The translations under genes were made by a program, and so were the position numbers. A model generated the notes under the pieces. It did not search any database. It saw only the letters and a list, made by a program, of their open reading frames with translations, and had not been told where the DNA came from. A stretch of 64,000 nucleotides of DNA, from contig CAYSWR010000001.1 of NCBI GenBank assembly GCA_964434855.1, positions 1-64,000 on the forward strand. The letters are read 5' to 3'. Shown one piece after another: positions 41,601 through 50,189 of the stretch. How positions within the stretch are numbered: position 1 is the first letter of the stretch; each line of letters opens with the position of its first letter. The stretch is from UBA8516 sp964434855 (GTDB taxonomy: Archaea > Thermoproteota > Nitrososphaeria > Nitrososphaerales > Nitrosopumilaceae).

Positions 41601-43265
41601 TTACGTTAAAGCTTGAGATGCTTCATGGAACATCTGGCTTTTTGCACAGCCTGCAGCAAGTTCATCTCCTGAACCTCGTCTCATGATTCCTCTGTACAAG
41701 CCATCTTCTAGTTTTGCGCCTACTTTTTGTTCCCATTCTTCTACAGTAGTCGAGTATTTCTTTTGGATTCTGTCTCTGTACCACTCAGGTATTACATTAA
41801 AAGCACAGAATGGAATTATTCTGAGATCCGGTGTTACATAGTGAATATCACATCTTTGTAATCTTTCTAGGTCTTCGTTGTATTTGTCTTGGAAGTGCAT
41901 CATGCCAAGGAATAATCCTTTGACATGCCATGAGCCAACAGAGTCAAATGATCTCTTCATCAAGATGTTTCCAAACATCTTTGCCAAATCAAGACCAGCT
42001 GGCTGTTTCTTCTTATCAACAAAGCTTGAAAGCTTTCGTACAACTTCAAGCATTGTAAAGTATTTGTTCTTGCCAGAACGGATTTCTTCTGCCTTATCTT
42101 CGAAAAGTTCTAACATTCCTTGAATGTCTGCAAATCTGGTCAGCGGTACAAATTTCTTGGTTTCCTGATCCTCAAAGATGTACGTACCGGCACCGCATGC
42201 AAAGTGAATTGATAACTCGTATTTTGGTTTACTTGAAAATGCTTCAATTACATTTGTTAATGGCATGCAGCTTGGAACGGGGAACCAGTCATCTACAGTA
42301 ACTTCAGCCCCAGTCTGTTCCTCAATTCTTTGGATACAGTCAGGAATCGTAATTCGATATTTCTCTCGTTCTTTTTTGCCCATTCTTCCCGTCAATGAGA
42401 CTGGCTGGAAGTTTACTGCATGGACAACATCTAAGTTCTTTTGTGCATATCTGATTATGCCACCTAGTTCGTGATCATTAATTGATTTGATAACAGTGGG
42501 TACAAAAACTACTGTAGTGCCTGTCTTTCTTGCACTCTCAAGAGCATATGGGACTTCCCAATGGTTCTTTGGATTTGTTCTTGCAGTTACACCATCAAAA
42601 CTGAGGTAAAGGTTGTTAACACCAGCTAGTCTTACTTCGCGCATTGCTTCTGGATCCAGAGCAAATCTAATTCCGTTTGTATTCATCTGTATATGATCAA
42701 CGCCTTCTTCTTTCATTATTTTAATAATATCAACAATATCTTCACGTAACATAGGTTCACCACCAGTTATTTGCATCGAGTTTCCTGGAATTGGCCTTTC
42801 TGCCCTCAGAGTCTTCATCATTGCTCTTACTTGATCATGTGATGGTTCATACATGTATGCACCTTCAAGTCCCTTTTTCACATAGAAGAAGCAATACCAA
42901 CATGTTAGATCACATCTGTTAGTAACTATCATGTTCGCTAGTCCACTGTGGGATAAGTGATTTGAACAAAGGCCGCAGTTGTTTGGACACGAGCATTTCT
43001 CAATCATAACATTTGGAGCATGAGCACCTTTTCCGTCCATCCAATAAGTGCTGAACTTTTTGTACATTTCATAGGAACCAAAGTATAGCTCTTCACATTC
43101 GCCATGTGTTGGGCAGGTCTTTGTCATGAATACTTTACCATCTCTTTCAAAGACCTCTGCGTCCAGAATCATATTGCAATCTGGACATATACTTTGAGTA
43201 AATCTAATAGTAGATTTTTTGCCTAGTGTAGGCACCTTCTGGTTGACAATCTGAATTAGCTCCAT
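41601..43265 (-). CDS. tes: radical SAM tetraether lipid synthase (Tes) homologue
   Basis: A 554-residue radical SAM protein of the MJ0619/Tes type. It has N-terminal cysteine clusters (CPDCN, CPTHGEC, CSCPNNCGLC at about 27-100), the radical SAM motif CDLTCWYCFF (Cys118, 122, 125) and a large C-terminal half with further conserved cysteines (FACGAG, FCAFNV). Tes couples two C20 archaeol chains through sp3 carbons to make GDGT lipids, the membrane lipids of this phylum. Earlier annotations of this family as a methanopterin methylase also exist. A TATA box precedes the ATG by about 30 bp. Confidence 0.75.
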   Translation of the reverse strand: MELIQIVNQKVPTLGKKSTIRFTQSICPDCNMILDAEVFERDGKVFMTKTCPTHGECEELYFGSYEMYKKFSTYWMDGKGAHAPNVMIEKCSCPNNCGLCSNHLSHSGLANMIVTNRCDLTCWYCFFYVKKGLEGAYMYEPSHDQVRAMMKTLRAERPIPGNSMQITGGEPMLREDIVDIIKIMKEEGVDHIQMNTNGIRFALDPEAMREVRLAGVNNLYLSFDGVTARTNPKNHWEVPYALESARKTGTTVVFVPTVIKSINDHELGGIIRYAQKNLDVVHAVNFQPVSLTGRMGKKEREKYRITIPDCIQRIEEQTGAEVTVDDWFPVPSCMPLTNVIEAFSSKPKYELSIHFACGAGTYIFEDQETKKFVPLTRFADIQGMLELFEDKAEEIRSGKNKYFTMLEVVRKLSSFVDKKKQPAGLDLAKMFGNILMKRSFDSVGSWHVKGLFLGMMHFQDKYNEDLERLQRCDIHYVTPDLRIIPFCAFNVIPEWYRDRIQKKYSTTVEEWEQKVGAKLEDGLYRGIMRRGSGDELAAGCAKSQMFHEASQALT

Positions 43266-43290
43266 ACTAATCGTTTGTTTTCAGAGTTAG

Positions 43291-43300
43291 TATTTAATCG
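43291..43300 (-). promoter_or_regulatory. TATA box for the Tes-like gene
   Basis: Minus-strand CGATTAAATA about 30 bp before the ATG at 43265, within the 146-bp divergent spacer shared with the TrmB-family gene. Short 5' leader expected. Confidence 0.4.
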
Positions 43301-43380
43301 ATTTCCTACAAGACACCGGTGGTTTTGTGAGATTAAACGTCATTCAATATGCCTGATTCGTGAATATTCCCATAGTTGAC

Positions 43381-43389
43381 ATATATATC
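43381..43389 (+). promoter_or_regulatory. TATA box for the TrmB-family gene
   Basis: ATATATATC centred about 27 bp before the ATG at 43412, predicting a leaderless mRNA. An ATG at 43402 gives only a short frame that stops after eight codons. Confidence 0.5.
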
Positions 43390-43411
43390 AAAAAACTAAG
43401 AATGAAAATAG

Positions 43412-44182
43412 ATGAGTCTTTCAGATAAGGCGCGAAAGGCACTTGAAAAAATAGGTCTCACAAGTTATGAAATAAAGACGTATTCTGCACTTTTAAAAAC
43501 TGGTCAGATAAATGCGTCAGATCTAAGTCAGAAATCTAGTGTGCCATATTCAAAAATATACGAAGTATTGGGTACATTGGAAGAAAAGGGATGGATTGGT
43601 TCTGATGAATCAAGACCTACACAGTATTTTGCAAAACCACCTTCTACTGCAATAGAAAATACAAGACAGGCTCAAGAAGTAGAATTCAAAAACAATGAAT
43701 CCGCAATTTTAAAAGAACTTACTCCACTTTATGAGCAAAGTGGCACCAGTGAACGACCTGACATTTGGGTTCTTTCAGGAGTGGTAAATATTGCTTCTAA
43801 AATTTTGGAAATGGTAGATTCGTGTAGAAATGAAGTGTTGATAGCAATACCAAAGGTTGCAGAAGATCTGGCCAAGGAAGCATTGCCTAAGCTTAGATTA
43901 TTACATGACAGGGGAGTAGACATCACAATATTAGTTTCTGAGGATGCAAATTCAGAAACTCTCAAAGCATTATCACGAGTAGCCAAAGTAAAAATTAAGA
44001 AGGGACTCTTTGGCGGCGGGGTAATATCAGACAAAAGATATGTTGTGATATTACTTGGAGAGGATCTTGGCACCTCTGGATCTGCAGAAGCAGTAGCTAT
44101 ATGGGCAGATCATTCTGGCCTTGCTGGCTTTGCACGTGAATATTTTGAATACTTATTAAAAGAATCAAAGGATGTAAAGTAA
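43412..44182 (+). CDS. TrmB-family transcriptional regulator
   Basis: A 256-residue regulator. Residues 5-70 form a winged helix (YEIKTYSALLKTGQINASDL, then PYSKIYEVLGTLEEKGWI), and residues 110-250 form the TrmB C-terminal sugar/ligand-binding domain of PLD-like fold (e.g. MVDSCRNEVLIAIP). No DNA target is visible. It is divergent from the Tes-like gene across a 146-bp spacer, so it may regulate it (inference). Confidence 0.85.
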   Translation: MSLSDKARKALEKIGLTSYEIKTYSALLKTGQINASDLSQKSSVPYSKIYEVLGTLEEKGWIGSDESRPTQYFAKPPSTAIENTRQAQEVEFKNNESAILKELTPLYEQSGTSERPDIWVLSGVVNIASKILEMVDSCRNEVLIAIPKVAEDLAKEALPKLRLLHDRGVDITILVSEDANSETLKALSRVAKVKIKKGLFGGGVISDKRYVVILLGEDLGTSGSAEAVAIWADHSGLAGFAREYFEYLLKESKDVK

Positions 44183-44223
44183 GGTAAAACAATCTGTCTA
44201 ATACGAAAGATGAAGTTCTGTTT

Positions 44224-44640
44224 GTGGGTACCGCAGAAGCGGAACATGTTGAGATGTATCTAAAGGCCATATGGCACATAAAAGAGAGTGGCAATCCTGT
44301 GAAGATTAGTTCAATAGCCAAGATGCTAAATGTTAGGCAACCAAGTGTTGTTCAGATGCTAAAAAAGCTAAACGAATCCAAACTTGTCAATTATAACAAG
44401 ACTGGTGTTTCGTTAACCAAAGGTGGAGAACAAGTAGGTTCGAACATGATGCGAAATAGTAGATTGTTAGAAGTTTTGATGGATAGTGCACTCAAAGTAG
44501 ACATAGATGAAGAGATGGTTTGTGGAATAGAACATCATATGAATGAGCAGTTTACCGATGCGCTTTGTACAATGTTAAAGCACCCAAGAAAATGTCCACA
44601 TGATCACGATATTCCACGTGGAAAATGTTGCAAAAATTAA
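44224..44640 (+). CDS. DtxR/MntR-family metal-dependent regulator
   Basis: A 138-residue metalloregulator with the winged helix (EMYLKAIWHIKESGNPVKIS and LNVRQPSVVQMLKKL) and a metal-binding dimer domain (HMNEQFTDALC). The C-terminus has CPHDHDIPRGKCC, a Cys/His-rich tail likely to bind iron or manganese. The start is taken as GTG at 44224, but a non-ATG start 30 bp upstream (NTKDEVLFV) is possible. Confidence 0.85.
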   Translation: MGTAEAEHVEMYLKAIWHIKESGNPVKISSIAKMLNVRQPSVVQMLKKLNESKLVNYNKTGVSLTKGGEQVGSNMMRNSRLLEVLMDSALKVDIDEEMVCGIEHHMNEQFTDALCTMLKHPRKCPHDHDIPRGKCCKN

Positions 44641-44681
44641 TTTTGAAATAAGTTATATCTTAGTAAGAATTCCAAATCATT

Positions 44682-44837
44682 ATGACTTGTTTCTGTGGTT
44701 GTGAAACCTATATCCGTGATTCTAATGGCTTTAAGATAGGATGTGTAAAGTGTAGTCACGGTCCACAAAATCATGAGGAAAGTTTCAAGCTAAAATCAAA
44801 TCTTGAAGAAAGCCAGAAACGCGGATCTCTTTCTTGA
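44682..44837 (+). CDS. small Cys-rich protein (51 aa)
   Basis: A 51-residue frame from ATG to TGA. It has Cys at positions 3, 5, 7, 21 and 24 with His26 (MTCFCGCE..., CVKCSHG), a zinc-ribbon-like arrangement, and then a charged tail. The stop ends 1 base before the yjbQ-family gene on the other strand. No family recognised, but clean Cys spacing and a preceding AT-rich promoter region (AAGTTATATCTTAG) favour a real gene. Confidence 0.55.
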   Translation: MTCFCGCETYIRDSNGFKIGCVKCSHGPQNHEESFKLKSNLEESQKRGSLS

Positions 44838-45257
44838 TTATTCTCCAATTAACTTGACAAGAACTCTTTTTGATCTTCTTCCATCAAACTCGCCGTAGAA
44901 TATTTGTTCCCATGGTCCAAAATCAAGTTGACCATTGGTTATAGCTACAACGACTTCTCTACCCATTACTTGTCTTTTTAAATGAGCGTCTGCATTGTCT
45001 TCTCCAGTCTTATTGTGTTCGTATTGTTCTGTTGGTTCATGTGGTGCTAGTTCTTCAAGCCACTTTTCATAGTCGTGATGAAGACCACTTTCGTTATCAT
45101 TGATAAATACGCTGGCTGTGATATGCATCGCATTTACCAAACAAAGACCCTCATTGATACCACTTTTTTGAACAATCTTTTCAATTTGTGATGTGATGTT
45201 TACAAATCCTCTTCTGGAGGGAACGTTGAATGTTAGATATTCTGTAACTGATTTCAT
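44838..45257 (-). CDS. YjbQ/UPF0047 family protein
   Basis: A 139-residue beta-rich trimeric protein of the YjbQ family (secondary thiamine-phosphate synthase activity has been reported for the E. coli member). Motifs: INEGLCLVNAMHITASVFIND, HEPTEQYEHNKTGEDNADAHLKR without interruption of the family pattern, and GPWEQIFYGEFDG near the end. Likely a soluble enzyme of unknown physiological role. Confidence 0.88.
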   Translation of the reverse strand: MKSVTEYLTFNVPSRRGFVNITSQIEKIVQKSGINEGLCLVNAMHITASVFINDNESGLHHDYEKWLEELAPHEPTEQYEHNKTGEDNADAHLKRQVMGREVVVAITNGQLDFGPWEQIFYGEFDGRRSKRVLVKLIGE

Positions 45258-45297
45258 GAGTATTCAAACACAAGATTTATGATAAAGACATTGTGAA

Positions 45298-45360
45298 TGC
45301 AGGCTCAGAACTCAAGATCCTTCTCATCAAATCAAAGGGATTTGGTCATCAACGCCTGCA
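45298..45360 (-). ncRNA. candidate C/D box guide RNA
   Basis: On the minus strand the 63 nt read: terminal stem TGCAGGC, then C box (G)TTGATGA, an 11-nt spacer CCAAATCCCTT, a D'/C' region TTGATTTGATGA, a 15-nt spacer GAAGGATCTTGAGTT, D box CTGA, and stem GCCTGCA. C/D boxes flanked by a stem define a k-turn. This organisation is typical of archaeal C/D sRNAs that guide 2'-O-methylation. It lies in an otherwise empty 178-bp gene gap. Targets cannot be named by eye. Confidence 0.7.
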
Positions 45361-45435
45361 AATATTAAATTTTCTAGTTCCTAATTGAGTCTTTCAAGAA
45401 GCTTGATAAAAGGCAAATGACCAAAATTTGTCAAG

Positions 45436-45858
45436 ATGGTTGCAATAGATGCCACATGCTCGCTTGAGAGTTTCAGGAAATTTGTAATCCTTAGTACATG
45501 TAATTCTTTCATTCCTGAGAGCTACTTCGAGGATTATGAGGTATTTCCAGAACGTGAAACAAGTCCTGGTCTCATTTATGTCGAAGCTGCAGACAAAGTG
45601 ACTTTGAAAAAAATTCGTGACATGACCTTTGTCAATGCAAAGGATGTGTTAGGTATGATATACTCTTCAAAGAGCGGAAACACCAATCTAAAATGGCGTC
45701 AAATTAGACGAAACACTGGCAAGGTTGTTGGGGAGGCTTCCACAAACACACTTGTAAACCTAACAGAAGCAGGCGTTTTAACTCAAGAATGGGTTCAAAA
45801 TTATCTAAGAAAAAAGGCAGAAGAACAACCGACCAAGGCTAGTGAATTAACAAACTAA
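45436..45858 (+). CDS. conserved hypothetical protein (140 aa)
   Basis: A mixed alpha/beta protein with a possible start MVAIDATCSLESFRKF; conserved-looking segments are VFPERETSPGLIYVEAADKV and MTFVNAKDVLGMIYSSKSG. No domain recognised. It precedes the pelA gene by 47 bp on the same strand, so it may be in its transcript. Confidence 0.65.
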   Translation: MVAIDATCSLESFRKFVILSTCNSFIPESYFEDYEVFPERETSPGLIYVEAADKVTLKKIRDMTFVNAKDVLGMIYSSKSGNTNLKWRQIRRNTGKVVGEASTNTLVNLTEAGVLTQEWVQNYLRKKAEEQPTKASELTN

Positions 45859-45905
45859 TCTCTTTTCTTTTTTATTGTTCCTTTTCTAATGTAAAGCAGA
45901 TTAAA

Positions 45906-46955
45906 ATGATCACAAAAACTATTGATGAAAATTCTGTGTCATTAATACCAGAGGAACCAGATGATCTTTTTGTATTAAGAAGGATCATAAAAAAAGATGA
46001 CAAACTTACTGGGGATACCACACGTGCTATCAGACAGGAAAAAGAGTTTGCTAGACCAGATAGAGGTGAGAGGATCAAAATACGAGTTGCACTAAATGTG
46101 GAAAAAATTTCAATTGATGACGTTGTCGATAGATTAAAAGTTCATGGAACAATAATAGAATCTGATAGTGAATCAGTACAGAAAGGATCACATCATTCAT
46201 TGACACTCAAGATAGGCGAAGCAATTACTTTGACTAAAAAGAAATGGGGTGATCTTGAAAAAAAATTGATTTTTGCTAAAAAGGAAAATTTTGGATTTTT
46301 GTTAGTAGCAATTGATACTGGAGATTGTGGGATAGGTAGACTGAGCGGTACTCATCTGAAGTTAATGCCAAACATGTACTCAGGTGCAAGTGGAAAAAGA
46401 TACAAAGCAAAATTCAATATTGAAACATTTTTTGAAGATGTTCAAAGAGCAGTTTCATCTTCTATACAAGAAGAAGATGCTATCATAATATTCGGTCCTG
46501 GTGAAACTAGAAAGAGATTTAGTAACTATCTCATGGAAACACCAATTGGTAAAAAACACAAAATCCAGGTTATTGAAGGGATTGACTCTGGTGGTGAGGA
46601 TGGAATTTATACATTTGTAAGATCACAGGCGATGAAACAAGCGATGGTCAATAGCAAACTTGCCAAAGCCTTACGCATAATAGATGAGATAATGCTACTA
46701 GTTAACAAAAAAAGTAACAAATTCACCATGGGTTTTGCTGAAACTGAAAAGGCAAATGAGGCAGGAGCTGTAGAGTCAATTATTTTTTCTGACAAGGTTT
46801 TTGAAAAACAAGATGAAGATGAAATCATAGAGTTTTTAAATCAAGCTGAAAGCAAAGGTGTTGAAATATTTTCTGTTGATTCTACTACAGATGTAGGATT
46901 GAGAGTTTCAGCGCTTGGAGGAATTGTTTCACTTTTGCGTTTTGTACCTAATTAG
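45906..46955 (+). CDS. pelA: mRNA surveillance protein Pelota
   Basis: Archaeal Dom34/Pelota, which with aABCE1/aEF1A rescues stalled ribosomes. The 349-residue protein has an N-terminal Sm-like domain (DDLFVLRRIIKKDDKL, KIRVALNVEKISID), a central eRF1-domain 2 segment (IGEAITLTKKKWGDLEKK) and the C-terminal domain (GEDGIYTFV, AVESIIFSDKVF). No GGQ motif is present, as expected for Pelota versus aRF1. Confidence 0.95.
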   Translation: MITKTIDENSVSLIPEEPDDLFVLRRIIKKDDKLTGDTTRAIRQEKEFARPDRGERIKIRVALNVEKISIDDVVDRLKVHGTIIESDSESVQKGSHHSLTLKIGEAITLTKKKWGDLEKKLIFAKKENFGFLLVAIDTGDCGIGRLSGTHLKLMPNMYSGASGKRYKAKFNIETFFEDVQRAVSSSIQEEDAIIIFGPGETRKRFSNYLMETPIGKKHKIQVIEGIDSGGEDGIYTFVRSQAMKQAMVNSKLAKALRIIDEIMLLVNKKSNKFTMGFAETEKANEAGAVESIIFSDKVFEKQDEDEIIEFLNQAESKGVEIFSVDSTTDVGLRVSALGGIVSLLRFVPN

Positions 46956-47259
46956 TTGAGGTTACAAGCCAATCCAGATATGGTTTGTTTAGTGTTTTTA
47001 CTTTAAGCTCAGCAATTTCTGGAACTTTGTATGGATGTGATTTTTTAATCTCATTTTTTAGTGATTTTTTTTTCTTATCTGTTGTTTTAAAAAATGCCAA
47101 AAATTCTGCAGTGTTTTCAAGCTTGTTCTGCCAAGCATAAATAGAGTTTATTTTTGTGAAATTTACACATGCCGCAAGTTTTTCTTTAACTACATTATTT
47201 GCAATTTTTAAAATCGATTTTTTATCTGGATATGTTGAGATTATTATGACTGCACCCAT
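46948..47259 (-). CDS. cutA: CutA-type divalent cation tolerance protein
   Basis: A 103-residue trimeric CutA1 family protein: the start at 47259 gives MGAVIIISTYPDKKSILKI, followed by ACVNFTKINSIYAWQNKLEN and HPYKVPEI. It overlaps the pelA stop by 8 bp. A start at 47298 would add a non-family leader. Confidence 0.88.
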   Translation of the reverse strand: MGAVIIISTYPDKKSILKIANNVVKEKLAACVNFTKINSIYAWQNKLENTAEFLAFFKTTDKKKKSLKNEIKKSHPYKVPEIAELKVKTLNKPYLDWLVTSTN

Positions 47260-47303
47260 AGTAACTGATAAATTTGCCCTGACTAAAAAGAGTATCAATT
47301 ACT

Positions 47304-48506
47304 TTGGCATTTGATTTTTCTGCAAATAATCCCATCTTCTATGTTTTGATTGTGTGGGGCATAGTTTTTTTACTAGCCAAAATATCCAAACTTGATAAAC
47401 GTGGTTTTGAAATAACACCTTATAGTCTTACATACAAAAATCGTAATGTACAACTTGCTCTAACCAAGATTTTGGGTAGAACTGAGAGAGCTACAAAAGT
47501 ATTCTCAAACGTAAGTGTTGTTGCTGGATTCATAATGATGGGTTTTGCTTTCTGGTTTCTGATTTCTAATCTATTCAATTACTTTGTAAAACCAGAGTCA
47601 TTTTCTGAAGTGACGATTCTGATACCAGGAATCACAATACAGACTGCGTCAGCTCTCATACCATTTTTGTTGTCTATTCCTATTGTTCTTGTAATACACG
47701 AGGGCGCGCATGGGATTGTTGCTACTTTAGAAAAGATAAAGATCAAGACAGGTGGATTTGCAGTATTTATTGCACTTTTTGCTGGCTTTGTCGAACCAGA
47801 TGAGGAAGATTTTGCCAAGGCAAAAAAGATTTCAAAACTTAGAGTGATAGGAGCTGGAGCAACATCAAATGTTATTTTTTCTTTTATCATAGCTGGCCTC
47901 CTTATCTTTAATCCATCTTTTGCATTGTTAACGCCAGAACCTATCAGAGGAATATTTTATAATGAACCTATAGGAGTTCCAATAATTTCTGTGACTGAGG
48001 GAACAGGAGCTGCTGCAGCTGGTTTACTTAAAGATGACATAATTACTGCAATAAATGGCATTTCTGTTGTTCAGCCACAAGATTTTACAAAGATAAAACT
48101 TGTACCTGGCGAAACAGCAATGGTCAAAATAATTAGAAATGGTGAGACTGTACAAATTCCTGTTGTAACTAAGGCATCACCAGATGATCCACAAAGAGGT
48201 TTACTTGGAATTACAAGAGCTGCATTTCCATCGTATCAACCGGTAGTTCCTTACTACATACCATGGAGTCCAGAAGCTTTCACGTTTCTACTTTGGCTTT
48301 GGATGCTCTCCTTTTTCATAGGGATCTTCAACATGCTTCCTCTTCCCATACTAGATGGCGGCAAATTCATTCAAAGTATAATTGAAAAAAGCATCTCAGA
48401 TAAAATAGTAAAAAGTGTTATGTGGTCACTTTATGGTTTTACATTTATTTTGTTTGCACTAAACATTGGTTTTTCCGTAGCCAAATCTGGTTTTATTACC
48501 ATATAA
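47304..48506 (+). CDS. site-2 protease (zinc metalloprotease, PDZ)
   Basis: A 400-residue intramembrane protease. Spans include about residues 8-25, 70-95, 115-135 and 335-355. The zinc HExxH is HEGAH in VLVIHEGAHGI (about residue 133); the third ligand is in PILDGGKFI near residue 350. A PDZ domain lies between (about residues 220-300; VTEGTGAAAAGLLKDDIITAINGI). Members cut membrane-anchored regulators. It starts with TTG. Confidence 0.9.
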   Translation: MAFDFSANNPIFYVLIVWGIVFLLAKISKLDKRGFEITPYSLTYKNRNVQLALTKILGRTERATKVFSNVSVVAGFIMMGFAFWFLISNLFNYFVKPESFSEVTILIPGITIQTASALIPFLLSIPIVLVIHEGAHGIVATLEKIKIKTGGFAVFIALFAGFVEPDEEDFAKAKKISKLRVIGAGATSNVIFSFIIAGLLIFNPSFALLTPEPIRGIFYNEPIGVPIISVTEGTGAAAAGLLKDDIITAINGISVVQPQDFTKIKLVPGETAMVKIIRNGETVQIPVVTKASPDDPQRGLLGITRAAFPSYQPVVPYYIPWSPEAFTFLLWLWMLSFFIGIFNMLPLPILDGGKFIQSIIEKSISDKIVKSVMWSLYGFTFILFALNIGFSVAKSGFITI

Positions 48507-48536
48507 TCATAATTTTAGATTTACAGAAATTCGCAT

Positions 48537-49481
48537 ATGGTTAAATTTGGGCACAAAAAAGTTCCCTTTATGAATTGTAACAGATGCGGAAATATTGCAG
48601 TTTTTTCTAGAAAGTATTCAGGAGAGAGTCTTTGCTCTTTCTGCTTTTCAAATTCAATTGTACAAAAAACATCTAGAATAATATCAAAAAATAATATGAT
48701 TCAAAATGGAGATGTAGTTGGAGTAGCAGTATCGGGAGGAAAGGATTCATTATCACTTTTACATGTGCTTAAAAAAATGTCTGAATCACATAACTTTAAG
48801 ATGATAGCAATAACAGTAGACGAGGGAATTCCCGGCTATCGTGATGAAGCATTAGAAATTGTAAGAAATTTCTGCAATAAGCTTGATGTGGAGTACAGAT
48901 CTTATGCATACAAAGATCTTTTTGATTTAACATTAGAAGAATCACTTGAGCTTAGAGAAAGTGAAAAGATATCATCATGTTCAATCTGTGGGATATTACG
49001 AAGACGTGCAATAGATTTTGGTGCCAAAGATTTGGATGTTGATGTAATAGCTACAGGTCATAATTTAGACGATGTTCTTCAAACTTTTATCATTAATGTT
49101 CTATCTGGAGATACAAATAAGATTGGATGGATGGAACCCATCACATCAAACAAAATTAGAAAAATAAAGCCTTTCTGTGAAATTTACGAAAATGAAATTG
49201 TGTTTTATGCTTTTACAAACGAAATTCCTTTCCAGTCCGAGCAATGTCCTCATATGAATGAAGGAATAAGAACAGAAATACGTGAATTTCTAAATTCTTT
49301 AGAAAATCATCATAGTGGGATTAAAAATAGCATGTATGGTTCTGTTATGAAATTATCTCAAATAGTTAAAGATACAAACTACAAACAAAGAAGAGCCTGT
49401 CAGAAGTGTGGTAATCAATGTACTGGTGAGGTATGTTCTGTTTGTACCATGCTTGTAAATTTAAAACAAGATCGATCCTAA
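48537..49481 (+). CDS. ncs6: tRNA 2-thiolation enzyme Ncs6/TtuA-like
   Basis: PP-loop ATPase for 2-thiouridine formation, in the 314-residue CTU1/NcsA/TtuA family. N-terminal zinc ribbon CNRCGN and CSFCF (residues 14-36), the PP-loop AVSGGKDSLSLL (about 65), CSICGILRRRAI (catalytic/cluster Cys), GHNLDDVLQ and a C-terminal zinc ribbon CQKCGNQCTGEVCSVC. The target may be U34 or T54 of tRNAs, not decidable here. A TATA box for the SRP RNA begins 4 bp after the stop. Confidence 0.9.
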   Translation: MVKFGHKKVPFMNCNRCGNIAVFSRKYSGESLCSFCFSNSIVQKTSRIISKNNMIQNGDVVGVAVSGGKDSLSLLHVLKKMSESHNFKMIAITVDEGIPGYRDEALEIVRNFCNKLDVEYRSYAYKDLFDLTLEESLELRESEKISSCSICGILRRRAIDFGAKDLDVDVIATGHNLDDVLQTFIINVLSGDTNKIGWMEPITSNKIRKIKPFCEIYENEIVFYAFTNEIPFQSEQCPHMNEGIRTEIREFLNSLENHHSGIKNSMYGSVMKLSQIVKDTNYKQRRACQKCGNQCTGEVCSVCTMLVNLKQDRS

Positions 49482-49484
49482 TGC

Positions 49485-49493
49485 AAATATAAG
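49485..49493 (+). promoter_or_regulatory. TATA box for the SRP RNA gene
   Basis: AAATATAAG lies about 27 bp before the first base of the predicted SRP RNA (49512). Confidence 0.55.
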
Positions 49494-49511
49494 ATTTCAT
49501 TGTATGTATAT

Positions 49512-49832
49512 TGGTAGTAGGTAGGATCGGGGCGCCAGCCGTGCCCCATATCTGAAACCGGCTATATGCAGAGATCAGTAACTGCTGGGTAAATATCTAG
49601 ATGGATAGTACCTGCTTGACTTGCGGAAATGAAATCACGCCGAAGCGGGTGGATGCAGGGCTGAAGCTGTCCGAAGGGATAGTCTTCAAGACCTAACTGC
49701 TGAAAGGGATGAGGTCCGGGAGGGAGCAATCCTAAGGTGGAGCATTCACGCTGCGTCGTCTACGTGGCGGATCTTGCTTGACTTGAGATGGGGCTATTTG
49801 TTTAGACTGGAACTAGTGGAGCTACTACTAAA
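49512..49832 (+). ncRNA. signal recognition particle RNA (7S/SRP RNA)
   Basis: A 320-nt noncoding stretch. Diagnostic is the SRP54-binding helix 8 near 49710-49735: GGTCCGGGAGGGAGCAATCC with a GGGA tetraloop and the conserved internal loop. The 5' part forms the Alu-like helices 3-4 (GGGGC..GCCCC with AAACCGGCT loop), and the 5' GGTAGTAG pairs with the 3' CTACTACT (helix 1, archaeal). No open frame spans it. Ends are approximate. Confidence 0.85.
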
Positions 49833-49856
49833 TATTCATGACTAGATGTTTAGAAT

Positions 49857-50189
49857 ATGGACAATCTAATTTTTTCTGGACATAATAGAACTTATGATGA
49901 TTTCAAAAAACAGCTTACACCAACAATAAAACCACTTTTTGATTTACTAAGAGATTATTGTTTTTCTTTTGGAAAAAATGTAATTGAGGATGTGCGTATG
50001 CATAGAATAGTATTTTGCAAGTCTATGACGTTTAGGTTCTTTGCAGATATGGAGCCACAACATGAGTCTATTTTAATAAAAATAAGAAGAGATAGAAAAG
50101 AACCTCAAAAAGATGTACTGATAAAACCTGGTCAAGATCTTAGCGAAATAAAAAATCTTCTTTTGGACGCTTATAATACAATACATTAG
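49857..50189 (+). CDS. conserved hypothetical protein (110 aa)
   Basis: Soluble alpha/beta protein, 110 residues; conserved-looking VRMHRIVFCKSMTFRFFADMEP and a C-terminal ILIKIRRDRKEPQKD and KPGQDLSEIKNLLLDAYN. Could be a small nucleic-acid-related or DUF5655-like protein, but I cannot assign it. Its stop is interlocked (TTAG) with the acylphosphatase stop. Confidence 0.6.
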   Translation: MDNLIFSGHNRTYDDFKKQLTPTIKPLFDLLRDYCFSFGKNVIEDVRMHRIVFCKSMTFRFFADMEPQHESILIKIRRDRKEPQKDVLIKPGQDLSEIKNLLLDAYNTIH

